Shown here in pieces: positions 1-8,917 of a stretch of DNA of 64,000 nt. Every line of letters starts with the position of its first letter. Position 1 is the stretch's first letter. This DNA is from an uncultured Vibrio sp. Lineage in GTDB: Bacteria > Pseudomonadota > Gammaproteobacteria > Enterobacterales > Vibrionaceae. A program made the position numbers and the translations under genes. The notes under the pieces were generated by a model that was not told where the DNA came from, did not search any database, and saw nothing but the letters and a program-made list of their open reading frames with translations. Location: contig NZ_CANLBV010000012.1 of the NCBI RefSeq assembly GCF_947488985.1, positions 1 through 64,000 on the forward strand, written 5' to 3'.

Positions 1-143
1 GTCAGTTTACGCTTTCTCAGGGTGACAGTATCTGTCAGCTCATAGGCATTTTTTATTAACTCAATCGGTAGGAGGTCTGCGAGAGTTTCGACTTTATTTG
101 GTTTGTAGTTATTGATGATGTCGAGGGCTTGAGAAACGTGCAT
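1..143 (-). CDS. IS4-family transposase, N-terminal fragment (cut by window edge)
   Basis: Reading leftward from ATG at 143, 47 codons are visible, beginning MHVSQALDIINNYKPNKVET and continuing to an RKRKLT segment at the window edge. This matches the N-terminal domain typical of DDE transposases of the IS4 group that are common in Vibrio; the DDE catalytic core would lie outside the window. The gene is transcribed in the same direction as lptFG, so it sits downstream of that operon. A hairpin terminator directly in front of its ATG would limit read-through from lptFG. Whether the complete element is intact cannot be judged here. Confidence 0.8.
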   Translation of the reverse strand, partial: MHVSQALDIINNYKPNKVETLADLLPIELIKNAYELTDTVTLRKRKL

Positions 144-178
144 AAAAAAATCCGATAAACAGGGTCTATCGGATTTTT
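144..178 (-). terminator. Intrinsic terminator directly upstream of the transposase start
   Basis: A 10-bp perfect stem (148-157 with 167-176, arm AAATCCGATA) is followed on the minus strand by a run of seven T. It lies immediately before the transposase ATG, within the IS. It has T-runs on both sides and could work in both directions. It would block incoming transcription from lptFG. Confidence 0.75.
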
Positions 179-261
179 ACATGTTGGTAGGATCATTCAA
201 CTGATCTGCCGATTATTGTCTTAACTGATCGGCATTAAGGCACTATGCCTTCCTTTTTTAT

Positions 262-1332
262 TTACAGTTTCCGCCTCAGCAACATGATGGCAATTCCGAG
301 GAATACCACACTCGGTGCGATTGCACCAAAGGCCGGTGGTATTTGATACACCAAGCTAATCGGGCCAAAGAACTCGCTGGATATATAGAAGGTAAAGCCT
401 GCGATAACGCCAGACAGAATCCTTGCCCCCATGGTCACACTCCGCAAAGGGCCAAAGATAAACGACAATGCCATTAGCATCATCACCGCAATCGAGATCG
501 GCTGAGTTATCTTTCTCCATAGCGCCAACTCATAACGAGCCGCATCTTGCTCAGATGCTTTAAGATAAGAAACATAATCATATAGACCACTTAACGATAA
601 CTCTTCCGGTTTCACCGTTACTATTGCGAGCTTATCGGGTGCCAATGAGGTTTCCCAAGTGTAAGTTGGCAGGCTTTCTTTGGTGATCTGAAGTTCATTT
701 TCAAAAGATGTGATCTCAACATCGTGCATCGTCCAAACATTTCCTCCAACGTAGTCAACTTCTTCAGAGTATATCGACGTCTTGAGCGCATTATTCCCGT
801 CAAAGCGCCACATATTCATGCCATACAACTTATCATCTTCAATTTTAGCAATAAAAATAAAATCACTGGCATCGCGAGCCCATACGCCACTTTGAGTCGA
901 GATAATATTGCCACCAGCAACTGATATAGTTCTTAAATCACGAGCCATCTTCTGTGCTTGAGGGGCACCCCACTGCCCAAGAAGGGTGACCACTATCATC
1001 AGAGGAATAGCCGTCTTGAGTACTGATAAGCCAATGTCTAACTTTGAAAAGCCCGCCGCTTGCATTACCACAAGCTCTGAACTGGCAGCAAGCATACCAA
1101 GCCCGATCAACGCCCCAAGTAATGCCGCCATTGGGAAGAACATTTCAATATCACGAGGGACACTCAATAAAACAAAATAAAGCGCGTGTAATAGATCGTA
1201 GGTACCACGCCCTACCTTTCTCAACTGTTCTACGTACTTGATGATCCCTGAGAGGCCAACAAACGTCACCAATACTAATGACGTGGTTGAGATGATGGTT
1301 CTGCCTATATATAAATCGAGAATTTTAAACAC
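262..1332 (-). CDS. lptG: LPS export ABC transporter permease LptG
   Basis: Inner-membrane permease that pairs with LptF and the ATPase LptB to extract lipopolysaccharide from the inner membrane and push it onto the LptC-LptA bridge. The 356-residue length fits the family (about 360). The sequence has the family layout: two N-terminal membrane segments with a conserved SGIIKYVEQL region, the PMAALLGALIGLGMLA and SELVVMQAAGF motifs, a periplasmic beta-jellyroll region (about 125-270), and a C-terminal membrane block with MMLMALSFIFGPLRS. The start is GTG, 3 nt after the lptF stop, so the two genes are co-transcribed. Its partners lptC, lptA and lptB are in this window at 23.8-25.6 kb. The IS4-type element has landed 24 bp past its stop codon. 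Confidence 0.97.
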   Translation of the reverse strand: MFKILDLYIGRTIISTTSLVLVTFVGLSGIIKYVEQLRKVGRGTYDLLHALYFVLLSVPRDIEMFFPMAALLGALIGLGMLAASSELVVMQAAGFSKLDIGLSVLKTAIPLMIVVTLLGQWGAPQAQKMARDLRTISVAGGNIISTQSGVWARDASDFIFIAKIEDDKLYGMNMWRFDGNNALKTSIYSEEVDYVGGNVWTMHDVEITSFENELQITKESLPTYTWETSLAPDKLAIVTVKPEELSLSGLYDYVSYLKASEQDAARYELALWRKITQPISIAVMMLMALSFIFGPLRSVTMGARILSGVIAGFTFYISSEFFGPISLVYQIPPAFGAIAPSVVFLGIAIMLLRRKL

Positions 1333-1335
1333 GGC

Positions 1336-2436
1336 TTAAGCCAACCTCTTGTTCTTGAATTTTTCTTTCAAACGCCTTACGAATACGCTATCCATAAAGT
1401 TTGCACCAATTGCGACAAATAATAATAACGCATTGATTGGCCACATGCCGATCACCGCAGGAATACTTCCCTCTTCAATCGAAGATTTGGTTGCACTGAT
1501 TGCTAAGAAGTACGTTAAATAGATCAATATTGCCGGACCAATTTTGGCAAAACGCCCTTGCCTAGGGTTGACCGCTGACAGCGGCACTACGAGCATGGTC
1601 AACAACGGAATACAAAGTACTAATGAGATACGCCACTGCAATTCCGCTTTCGCACTGTTATTCGGATTACCAATAAGGTCAAGCGTTGGAATAGCTTCCC
1701 AATCTCGACTTTTTTTTTCAACTTCACGCTGACCGATCAAGCCTTCGTACTCTTCAAAATGCGTGACCCTATAATCAAGCCGGGTAGGCACGCCTTCATG
1801 ACGAGTGCCATCGTACATCACTATAATTTGGCGGCCATCACTCAACTCTTTGACGTCTCCAGATTCAGAGAACATCACACTCGGTAGCACAGAGTCGCGA
1901 GGGCGCATTTGAGCAACAAACACATTTTCTAGCTTGTTGCCGTCGATATCATCAATGAATACGACTGATGAGCCATCAGGTGTGCCTTCAAACTTCCCCT
2001 TTGGTAGCAAATCTACGCTGTTCTCAGCGGCCACCTTTTCATACATCTGTTCGACTTTATCTTGCGACCAAGGAGACAACCACAATGAATTAAAAGCAGC
2101 GACGGTTGCTGTGATTAAGGCTAAGTAAAGTGCAGATTGAATGAGGAATTTATTACCAATACCAGTCGCGTTCATTACGACTATTTCACTTTCAGCGTAA
2201 AGGCGACCAAAAGTAAGTAAAATACCAATATAGATACTAAGTGGAAGCATCAATAAGCCCATCGCGGGCATATTTAAGCCAACAATCGACAATATGAGAC
2301 TCGCTGGGATATCACCATCAGAAGCGTCCGCTAAAACACTGATGAATTTTTGGCTGAGAAACACGAGAAAGAGAACAAAAAAGATCGCAAATTGGCTCTT
2401 GATTGTCTCGCGGATCAAATATCTAACAATAATCAC
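1336..2436 (-). CDS. lptF: LPS export ABC transporter permease LptF
   Basis: Second inner-membrane permease subunit of the LptB2FG lipopolysaccharide extractor. I chose the GTG start at 2436 (protein begins MIIVRYLIRETIK) rather than a TTG two codons upstream, because it matches the start and 366-residue length of the E. coli protein. It shows N-terminal membrane segments (about 10-32 and 55-80), the ESEIVVMNATGI cytoplasmic motif that contacts the ATPase, a periplasmic beta-rich domain, and C-terminal membrane helices with VPLSAVNPRQGRFAK. It is first in the lptF-lptG operon and is divergent from pepA; the promoters of both must lie in 2437-2628. Essential in most LPS-producing bacteria. Confidence 0.97.
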   Translation of the reverse strand: MIIVRYLIRETIKSQFAIFFVLFLVFLSQKFISVLADASDGDIPASLILSIVGLNMPAMGLLMLPLSIYIGILLTFGRLYAESEIVVMNATGIGNKFLIQSALYLALITATVAAFNSLWLSPWSQDKVEQMYEKVAAENSVDLLPKGKFEGTPDGSSVVFIDDIDGNKLENVFVAQMRPRDSVLPSVMFSESGDVKELSDGRQIIVMYDGTRHEGVPTRLDYRVTHFEEYEGLIGQREVEKKSRDWEAIPTLDLIGNPNNSAKAELQWRISLVLCIPLLTMLVVPLSAVNPRQGRFAKIGPAILIYLTYFLAISATKSSIEEGSIPAVIGMWPINALLLFVAIGANFMDSVFVRRLKEKFKNKRLA

Positions 2437-2628
2437 GCTCAAATTACCTATACAAAACTTGTTTTTTTGATTGAATCACTATAATTTCCCGTTGAACCTT
2501 TTATTTTTTTAAATTTTTAGCTAAGTGTTAGAGTTATTCTTTAAGGTTAGTTCCTTTATGGGATCCAACAAGTAAGAACCTATTATCTAACATTTAGTTC
2601 GATTTGTCTTCAGGATGTAGGAGTACGC

Positions 2629-4149
2629 ATGGAGTTCAGTGTAAAAAGTGGTAGCCCAGAGAAACAACGCAGCGCATGTATCGTTGTCGGTGTATTCGAA
2701 CCGCGCCGCCTTTCTCCAGTAGCCGAGCAATTAGATAAGATTAGTGATGGCTACATTAGCTCACTGCTTCGTCGCGGTGATCTAGAGGGTAAACCTGGCC
2801 AGATGCTATTACTGCATCAAGTTCCCGGTGTACTTTCTGAACGCGTTCTACTGGTCGGCTGTGGTAAAGAGCGTGAGCTAGGTGAGCGTCAATATAAAGA
2901 AATCATTCAAAAGACCATCAGCACACTCAACGAAACCGGTTCTATGGAAGCCGTGTGTTTCCTTACAGAACTGCACGTGAAAGGCCGCGATACCTACTGG
3001 AAAGTGCGTCAAGCGGTCGAAGCAACCAAAGATGGCCTTTACACATTTAACCAATTCAAGAGCAACAAGCCTGAGACTCGTCGTCCACTGCGCAAATTGG
3101 TATTCAACGTACCGACACGTCGTGAATTAAGCCTTGGTGAGAAAGCTATTTCTCATGGCCTTGCTATTGCTTCTGGTGTGAAAGCCTCTAAAGATCTTGG
3201 CAACATGCCACCAAACATCGCTAACCCTGCTTACCTTGCATCTCAAGCGCGTCGCTTAGCTGACGACTACGAAACAGTAAAAACGAAGATCATTGGCGAA
3301 GAAGAGATGGAAAAACTGGGTATGACATCATACCTAGCCGTTGGTCGTGGTTCTAAAAATGAATCTATGATGTCTATCATGGAATACAAAGGCGCTGCAG
3401 ATCCGAATGCAAAACCTATCGTTCTGATCGGTAAGGGCCTAACGTTCGATTCAGGCGGTATCTCACTTAAGCCTGGTGACGGTATGGATGAGATGAAGTA
3501 CGACATGTGTGGCGCTGCTTCTGTCTTTGGGGCCATGAAAGCATTGGCTAAGTTAAACCTACCGATTAACGTGGTCGGCATCCTAGCTGGCTGTGAAAAC
3601 ATGCCGGGTAGTAACGCTTATCGCCCTGGTGACATCCTAACCACCATGTCAGGCCAAACGGTTGAAGTATTAAATACGGATGCGGAAGGTCGTTTGGTTC
3701 TGTGTGATGCATTAACTTATGTTGAACGCTTTGAACCTGACTGTGTTGTTGACGTTGCGACACTAACTGGCGCGTGTGTGATTGCGCTAGGTCACCACAT
3801 CAGTGGCGTTCTATCGAACCACAACCCACTTTCTCATGAACTGGTTAATGCGTCAGAGCAAGCCAGTGACCGAGCATGGCGTCTACCAATGGCAGACGAG
3901 TACCATGAGCAGCTAAACAGCCCATTCGCTGATATGGCGAACATCGGCGGCCGTCCTGGCGGCACTATTACTGCTGGCTGCTTCCTGTCTAAATTCGCGA
4001 AGAAGTATCACTGGGCACACATCGATACTGCGGGTACGGCGTGGAAATCAGGCGCAGCGAAAGGCTCGACAGGTCGCCCTGTCTCAATGCTAGTCCAATT
4101 CCTATTGAACCGCAGCGGCCATGAGACTGAGGAGCAATCTTCAAAATAA
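2629..4149 (+). CDS. pepA: Leucyl aminopeptidase PepA (M17)
   Basis: Cytosolic hexameric M17 metallo-aminopeptidase that removes N-terminal residues from peptides; in E. coli PepA is also a DNA-binding accessory protein for ColE1 dimer resolution and carAB regulation. The two-metal site is complete: K269 and D274 ([10 protein letters not shown]), D292 (KYDMCG), and D351/E353 with catalytic R355 in the NTDAEGRL signature (349-356); K281 is the second catalytic lysine. Length 506 is normal for the family. The ATG is preceded by a good ribosome site (TAGGAG, 5 nt). It is followed by a strong terminator and then holC-valS, an order shared with enterobacteria. PepA's role in pyrimidine-dependent control elsewhere is known for E. 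coli only. Confidence 0.97.
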   Translation: MEFSVKSGSPEKQRSACIVVGVFEPRRLSPVAEQLDKISDGYISSLLRRGDLEGKPGQMLLLHQVPGVLSERVLLVGCGKERELGERQYKEIIQKTISTLNETGSMEAVCFLTELHVKGRDTYWKVRQAVEATKDGLYTFNQFKSNKPETRRPLRKLVFNVPTRRELSLGEKAISHGLAIASGVKASKDLGNMPPNIANPAYLASQARRLADDYETVKTKIIGEEEMEKLGMTSYLAVGRGSKNESMMSIMEYKGAADPNAKPIVLIGKGLTFDSGGISLKPGDGMDEMKYDMCGAASVFGAMKALAKLNLPINVVGILAGCENMPGSNAYRPGDILTTMSGQTVEVLNTDAEGRLVLCDALTYVERFEPDCVVDVATLTGACVIALGHHISGVLSNHNPLSHELVNASEQASDRAWRLPMADEYHEQLNSPFADMANIGGRPGGTITAGCFLSKFAKKYHWAHIDTAGTAWKSGAAKGSTGRPVSMLVQFLLNRSGHETEEQSSK

Positions 4150-4150
4150 T

Positions 4151-4174
4151 AAAAGGGCCTACGGGCCCTTTTTT
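4151..4174 (+). terminator. Terminator after pepA
   Basis: GC-rich hairpin AAAAGGGCCTACGGGCCC followed by six T, one base after the pepA stop codon. It separates pepA from holC. Confidence 0.9.
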
Positions 4175-4247
4175 AATAAGCGCTATTTGTTAGCTCCTGC
4201 TAACCAAGTAACATTGATACCCACGATTTTCAGTTCGAGTGTTAAGT

Positions 4248-4697
4248 ATGCAAACTGCCACGTTTTACATTGTGCCCTTAAACAGCCCACAAGCCAGTGA
4301 AGCGGGTTTTGCTGACTATGTGCTGTTTCTTGCTCAGCACTTTGCGAAACAAGGCGCTAAACTTTATCTTAACTGTCATGACAAACAACATGCCGAGCAT
4401 ATCGCTGAAGTTTTCTGGCAAGTCGAACCCAATGAGTTTATTGCCCATAACTTAGTTGGCGAAGGGCCTAAGTATTCAACTAACATTGAAATTGGCCACC
4501 AAGGTGTCAAGCACAATTGGAATCGTCAACTGGTAATTAATCTGGCTGACAATCATACAACCTTTGCGAACGCCTTTGCTCAGGTGATAGACTTCGTCCC
4601 TTGCGAAGAAAAAGCTAAGCAACTCGCTCGAGAAAGGTATAAAATTTACCGTCAGGCTGGATATCAGCTACAAACTATCGAGATTCAACATCCGTAG
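4248..4697 (+). CDS. holC: DNA polymerase III subunit chi
   Basis: Chi subunit of the replicative clamp-loader complex; with psi it links the DnaX complex to single-strand-binding protein at the fork. The protein begins MQTATFYIVPL; an in-frame GTG three codons upstream exists, but the ATG gives the usual start and 149-residue length. Recognisable features are the N-terminal beta strand TFYIVPL, the DYVLFLAQHFAKQGAKLYLNC helix-strand pair, the middle region with HNLVGEG, and the C-terminal QLARERYKIYRQAGYQL helix. It lies between pepA and valS as in E. coli, 102 nt before valS, and probably shares transcription with it. Confidence 0.92.
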   Translation: MQTATFYIVPLNSPQASEAGFADYVLFLAQHFAKQGAKLYLNCHDKQHAEHIAEVFWQVEPNEFIAHNLVGEGPKYSTNIEIGHQGVKHNWNRQLVINLADNHTTFANAFAQVIDFVPCEEKAKQLARERYKIYRQAGYQLQTIEIQHP

Positions 4698-4799
4698 TTA
4701 AACCTCATAGTTAAAGCTATCTTTGGATTTAGATTCAAGAAGCTTCACTTATGAAGTTTGACCACGATTAACCATTCACAGTATCCGTTTAAGAGCACT

Positions 4800-7703
4800 A
4801 TGGAAAAGACATACAACCCAACATCAATCGAACAAGCTCTGTATAAGACTTGGGAAGAGAAAGGCTACTTTAAGCCACACGGTGACACATCAAAAGAAGC
4901 TTACAGCATCATGATCCCGCCACCGAACGTCACTGGCAGCCTGCACATGGGTCACGCGTTCCAAGATACGATCATGGATACGCTTATCCGTGCTCAGCGT
5001 ATGAAAGGCAAAAACACGCTTTGGCAAGTGGGTACTGACCACGCAGGTATCGCAACTCAAATGGTTGTTGAGCGTAAGATTGCTGCTGAAGAAGGCAAAA
5101 CAAAACACGACTACGGCCGTGAAGCTTTCATCGACAAGATCTGGGAATGGAAAGGCGAATCAGGTGGCACGATCACTCAACAACTTCGTCGCCTTGGCGC
5201 ATCGGTAGACTGGGATCGTGAGCGATTCACTATGGATGATGGCCTATCGGCTGCGACTCAAGAAGTGTTTGTTCGTCTATACGAAGAAGACCTAATCTAC
5301 CGTGGTAAGCGTCTAGTAAACTGGGATCCTAAACTGCACACGGCAATCTCGGATCTTGAAGTTGAAAACAAAGACAAAAAAGGTTTCATGTGGCACTTCC
5401 GCTACCCGCTAGCGAACGGTGTTAAAACAGCTGATGGTAAAGATTACATTGTTGTTGCTACTACTCGTCCAGAAACCATGCTTGGTGATACTGGCGTAGC
5501 GGTAAACCCAGAAGATCCACGTTACAAAGATCTTATCGGTAAAGAGATCCTGCTTCCTGTTGTAAACCGTCTTATCCCTATTGTAGGCGATGAGCACGCA
5601 GACATGGAAAAAGGTACGGGTTGTGTGAAGATCACACCTGCTCACGACTTTAACGATTACGAAGTGGGTAAGCGCAACAACCTACCAATGATCAACATCC
5701 TTACATTCAACGCTGATATCCGTGATGCTGCTGAAGTATTCACAACTAACGGCGAAGAAAGCGATGTTTACTCAACAGAACTTCCAGCGAAATACCATGG
5801 CATGGAGCGCTTTGCTGCTCGTAAAGCCATCGTTGCTGAATTCGAAGAACTTGGTCTTCTAGACGAAATCAAAGATCACGACCTAACCGTGCCTTACGGC
5901 GACCGTGGTGGTGTGGTTATCGAACCAATGCTGACTGACCAATGGTACGTACGCACAGCACCTCTTGCTGAGCCTGCAGTTAAAGCCGTTGAAGATGGTC
6001 AAATCCAGTTCGTTCCTAAGCAATACGAAAACATGTACTTCGCGTGGATGCGTGACGTGCAAGACTGGTGTATCTCTCGTCAACTTTGGTGGGGCCACCG
6101 CATCCCAGCATGGTACGACAACGATGGTAAAGTTTACGTAGGTCGCACTGAAGAAGAAGTTCGTGAAAAGAACAACCTAGCGCCTGTTGTTGTACTTAAG
6201 CAAGACGACGACGTACTCGACACTTGGTTCTCTTCTGCACTTTGGACTTTCGGCACACAAGGCTGGCCTGAAGATACTGAAGCACTGAAAACATTCCACC
6301 CATCTGAAGTACTAGTATCTGGTTTTGATATTATCTTCTTCTGGGTTGCTCGTATGATCATGATGACCATGCACTTCGTGAAAGACGAAGATGGCAAGGC
6401 TCAAGTACCTTTCAAAACGGTTTACATGACGGGTCTTATCCGTGATGAAAACGGTGACAAGATGTCTAAGTCGAAAGGTAACGTACTTGACCCAATCGAC
6501 ATGATTGACGGCATCGGCCTTGAAGAGCTAGTAGAGAAGCGTTGTGGCAACATGATGCAACCTAAACTGGCTGCTAAGATCGAAAAAGCAACACGTAAGA
6601 CTTTCGAAAACGGTATCGAACCATACGGTACTGACGCACTGCGTTTCACTCTTGCTGCTATGGCTTCAACGGGCCGTGACATCAACTGGGACATGAAGCG
6701 TCTTGAAGGTTACCGTAACTTCTGTAACAAGCTATGGAACGCAAGCCGTTACGTACTGATGAACACAGAAGAGCACGATTGTGGCATGTCACTGTCTGTT
6801 GAAGACCGTGCAAACATGGAATTCTCTCTAGCAGATAAGTGGATTGAATCTCAGTTTGAAGTTGCAGCGAAAGAGTTTAACGCTCACCTAGACAACTACC
6901 GTCTAGACATGGCAGCAAACACGCTTTACGAATTCATCTGGAACCAATTCTGTGACTGGTACCTAGAGCTAACAAAACCTGTCCTTTGGAAAGGTACTGA
7001 AGCTCAGCAACAAGCGACTCGTTACACGCTTATCACAGTTCTAGAGAAGACTCTACGTCTTGCTCACCCTGTTCTTCCTTACATCACTGAATCTATCTGG
7101 CAGAGCGTTATCCCGCTGATCGACGGCGTTGAAGGCCCTGACGCAGAAGAAAGAACAATCATGACTCAAGCGCTTCCTCAGTTTAACGAAGATAACTTCA
7201 ATGCTGAGATCGTAGAAGACATCGAATGGGTTAAGACCTTCATCACAGCTATCCGTAACCTACGTGCGGAATACGACATTGCACCAAGCCAAGGCTTAGA
7301 AGTAATGATCAAAGTCGCTGATGAGAAGGACGCTGCTCGTATCGAAGCGAACAAGATCGTTCTAAACTCTCTCGCTAAACTAGACGACATTAAAGTTCTA
7401 GCAGACGGCGAACCTCTTGATCAAAAAGAGCTACCGGCTTGCGCAACTAAACTGGTTGGCAAATCTGAGCTGATGATCCCAATGGCGGGTCTTATCGACA
7501 AGGATGCTGAGCTTGCTCGTCTTGATAAAGAAGTGAAGAAAACCCACGGCGAAATCAAGCGTATCGAAGGTAAGCTAGGTAACGAAGGTTTCGTTGCGAA
7601 AGCCCCAGAAGCGGTTATCGCGAAAGAGCGTGAGAAGCTTGAAGGCTACCAAGAGACTCTTGTTAAGCTTGAAGAGCAAAAAGCGACCATCGCTGCTCTT
7701 TAA
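4800..7703 (+). CDS. valS: Valyl-tRNA synthetase
   Basis: Class I aminoacyl-tRNA synthetase charging tRNA-Val. The HIGH-type motif is HMGH at residues 49-52, in the [12 protein letters not shown] context, and KMSKS is at about 554-558. Between them lies the large CP1 editing domain (about 190-390) that hydrolyses mischarged Thr-tRNA. The C-terminal third carries the anticodon-binding domain ([20 protein letters not shown] onward) and a terminal coiled-coil arm (about 900-967; [12 protein letters not shown] pattern) typical of ValRS. I start at ATG 4800 ([12 protein letters not shown]); an in-frame TTG at 4758 would add 14 residues unlike known ValRS starts. Length 967 is slightly above the E. 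coli protein. Confidence 0.97.
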   Translation: MEKTYNPTSIEQALYKTWEEKGYFKPHGDTSKEAYSIMIPPPNVTGSLHMGHAFQDTIMDTLIRAQRMKGKNTLWQVGTDHAGIATQMVVERKIAAEEGKTKHDYGREAFIDKIWEWKGESGGTITQQLRRLGASVDWDRERFTMDDGLSAATQEVFVRLYEEDLIYRGKRLVNWDPKLHTAISDLEVENKDKKGFMWHFRYPLANGVKTADGKDYIVVATTRPETMLGDTGVAVNPEDPRYKDLIGKEILLPVVNRLIPIVGDEHADMEKGTGCVKITPAHDFNDYEVGKRNNLPMINILTFNADIRDAAEVFTTNGEESDVYSTELPAKYHGMERFAARKAIVAEFEELGLLDEIKDHDLTVPYGDRGGVVIEPMLTDQWYVRTAPLAEPAVKAVEDGQIQFVPKQYENMYFAWMRDVQDWCISRQLWWGHRIPAWYDNDGKVYVGRTEEEVREKNNLAPVVVLKQDDDVLDTWFSSALWTFGTQGWPEDTEALKTFHPSEVLVSGFDIIFFWVARMIMMTMHFVKDEDGKAQVPFKTVYMTGLIRDENGDKMSKSKGNVLDPIDMIDGIGLEELVEKRCGNMMQPKLAAKIEKATRKTFENGIEPYGTDALRFTLAAMASTGRDINWDMKRLEGYRNFCNKLWNASRYVLMNTEEHDCGMSLSVEDRANMEFSLADKWIESQFEVAAKEFNAHLDNYRLDMAANTLYEFIWNQFCDWYLELTKPVLWKGTEAQQQATRYTLITVLEKTLRLAHPVLPYITESIWQSVIPLIDGVEGPDAEERTIMTQALPQFNEDNFNAEIVEDIEWVKTFITAIRNLRAEYDIAPSQGLEVMIKVADEKDAARIEANKIVLNSLAKLDDIKVLADGEPLDQKELPACATKLVGKSELMIPMAGLIDKDAELARLDKEVKKTHGEIKRIEGKLGNEGFVAKAPEAVIAKEREKLEGYQETLVKLEEQKATIAAL

Positions 7704-7745
7704 AACTGAATGAACGAGGAGGTTTCTACCCTCTCGCTCTAGATA

Positions 7746-7777
7746 AAAAGGTTGGCCTTCATGGTCAGCCTTTTTTT
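7746..7777 (+). terminator. Terminator after valS
   Basis: Hairpin GGTTGGCC / GGTCAGCC (two G-U pairs) preceded by A-run and followed by seven T, 43 nt after the valS stop. Confidence 0.85.
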
Positions 7778-7871
7778 ATACCCCAAGCTCCAACCCAGTC
7801 CGATCGGCCTCACTCCAGTTTATTGATAGCTTTTGCCTATCAAAACAATCTTAACTACCCATTATACTTAA

Positions 7872-7886
7872 TGATAATAATTCTCA
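7872..7886 (+). promoter_or_regulatory. Fur-box-like operator upstream of the DUF2061 gene
   Basis: TGATAATAATTCTCA matches the 7-1-7 Fur consensus TGATAATnATTATCA at 13 of 14 specified positions. It lies 42 nt before the ATG at 7929 and next to a possible -10 box (TATACT, 7864-7869), a placement that suits repression by ferrous iron-bound Fur. The call is by motif match only. Confidence 0.6.
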
Positions 7887-7928
7887 ATAATAGACCTATC
7901 GAAACAACACAACGACTGAGTAATTATC

Positions 7929-8333
7929 ATGAAAAAGACACTAACCTTTGCTGCATTACATTTTACTATCGCATTTAGTGTCGCTTACGTACTAACAGGC
8001 GACATCTTAATTGGTAGCTTAATCGCTATGGTTGAGCCTTCTGTGAATACCGTCGCCTTCTATTTTCATGAAAAGGCGTGGGCTCAAATTCCAGCGCTTA
8101 AAGCTCGTCAGTGGATGACAAAGTTAAAAACAGCAAGCTTTGCGACCATTCACTTTAGTGTTGCGTTTAGCGTGGTGTATTTGTTAACGGGTGATGCCTT
8201 TATCGGTGGTGTGATGGCTTTGCTAGAGCCAACCTTGAATACCGTGGCTTACTACTTCCATGAGAAAGTCTGGCTACGAAAAGCAGAAAGCCAAACAGCA
8301 CACACTGAGTTTTGTTTGCATCAACACGCTTAA
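7929..8333 (+). CDS. Duplicated DUF2061 membrane protein, likely iron-regulated
   Basis: A 134-residue membrane protein made of two copies of the DUF2061 unit (residues about 3-56 and 66-118). Each copy has the pattern FAxxHFxxAFSVxYxLTGDxxIGxxxAxxEPxxNTVAxYFHEKxW: two hydrophobic stretches joined by the LTGD turn, a Glu-Pro, and a conserved FHEK end. Single-copy DUF2061 proteins are about 60-70 residues, so this gene is an internal tandem duplication with both copies well kept. The function of the family is unknown. The His and Glu in membrane-flanking positions could bind metal, but that is inference. A Fur-like box 42 nt upstream suggests iron repression. The 3' end (after residue 118) carries a His-containing tail. 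Confidence 0.8.
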   Translation: MKKTLTFAALHFTIAFSVAYVLTGDILIGSLIAMVEPSVNTVAFYFHEKAWAQIPALKARQWMTKLKTASFATIHFSVAFSVVYLLTGDAFIGGVMALLEPTLNTVAYYFHEKVWLRKAESQTAHTEFCLHQHA

Positions 8334-8344
8334 TCGCAATATAT

Positions 8345-8380
8345 TGGGTGGCTCGGATCTGTTGACCTAATGAGTCACCC
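8345..8380 (+). other. Stem-loop between DUF2061 gene and GNAT gene
   Basis: GGGTGGCTC (8345-8353) can pair with GAGTCACCC (8372-8380) over 8 of 9 positions, loop 18 nt. It begins 12 nt after the DUF2061 stop. The following bases are not a clear T-run, so it is at best a weak terminator or an mRNA-stabilising stem. Confidence 0.4.
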
Positions 8381-8397
8381 ATTTGTATAGGCTGAAT

Positions 8398-8892
8398 ATG
8401 GAATACATTGCTAACCTCACCATTCGCTCAATTGAATTAAAAGATAACTCAAGCATTGCTAACGTCATTCGCCAAGTCTCTTATGAGAACGGACTAACGG
8501 AAGACAAAGGCTATGGTGTCGCAGACACAACATTGGAAGATATGTTCAGTGTTTATCACAATGAGAAATCACAATACTGGGTAATTGAGCTTGAGGGAAA
8601 GGTCATCGGTGGAGGCGGATTTGCGCCGTTAGCGGGAATGCCAGAAGTGTGTGAATTACAAAAGATGTACTTCTTACCGGAAGCAAGAGGTAAAGGGCTA
8701 GCTAAGAAATTAGTCAATATGTCAATGAAGCGAGCTAAAGATTTAGGCTATCAGCATATGTACTTAGAAACGACAGAGTGCCTTAATGCTGCAGTTAAAC
8801 TTTATGAAAAGTTAGGCTTTGAACATCTGGATTCAGCTTGGGGAGACACTGGCCATGACGCTTGTGAGGTTGTCATGGCTAGGCCACTGTAA
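8398..8892 (+). CDS. GNAT-family N-acetyltransferase
   Basis: Small acetyl-CoA-dependent N-acetyltransferase of the GNAT fold (164 residues from ATG 8398; an in-frame TTG at 8383 was rejected because the ATG has an AGG ribosome site at good distance). The acetyl-CoA pyrophosphate-binding signature is visible as YFLPEARGKGLAKKLVNMSM (R/Q-x-x-G-x-G/A type), preceded by the beta-4 strand ELQKMYF. The C-terminal NAAVKLYEKLGFEHLD is the usual motif B end. The substrate is not predictable; proteins of this shape act on small amines, amino acids or protein N-termini. It stands alone between a DUF2061 gene and a convergent gene 25 nt away. Confidence 0.85.
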   Translation: MEYIANLTIRSIELKDNSSIANVIRQVSYENGLTEDKGYGVADTTLEDMFSVYHNEKSQYWVIELEGKVIGGGGFAPLAGMPEVCELQKMYFLPEARGKGLAKKLVNMSMKRAKDLGYQHMYLETTECLNAAVKLYEKLGFEHLDSAWGDTGHDACEVVMARPL

Positions 8893-8917
8893 ATAGAGCG
8901 ACTAAGAAATGTACCTT

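Larger units (their letters stand above)
1..237 (-). mobile_element. IS4-family insertion sequence, one end (cut by window edge)
   Basis: The transposase start at 1-143 and an end sequence reading TAATGCCGATCAGTTAAGAC on the minus strand (complement of 218-237) mark one terminus of an IS4-family element. From memory this closely resembles the terminal inverted repeat of the IS4 group, so I place the boundary at about 237, 24 bp from the lptG stop codon. A second partial copy of the GATCAG(T) motif lies just inside (about 200-207). The other end and the target duplication lie outside the window, so the exact limit is inferred. Confidence 0.75.

Noticed and set aside
4758-4799. TTG-started 14-residue extension of ValS
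   Set aside because: The extension does not resemble ValRS starts; ATG 4800 gives the usual [12 protein letters not shown] start.
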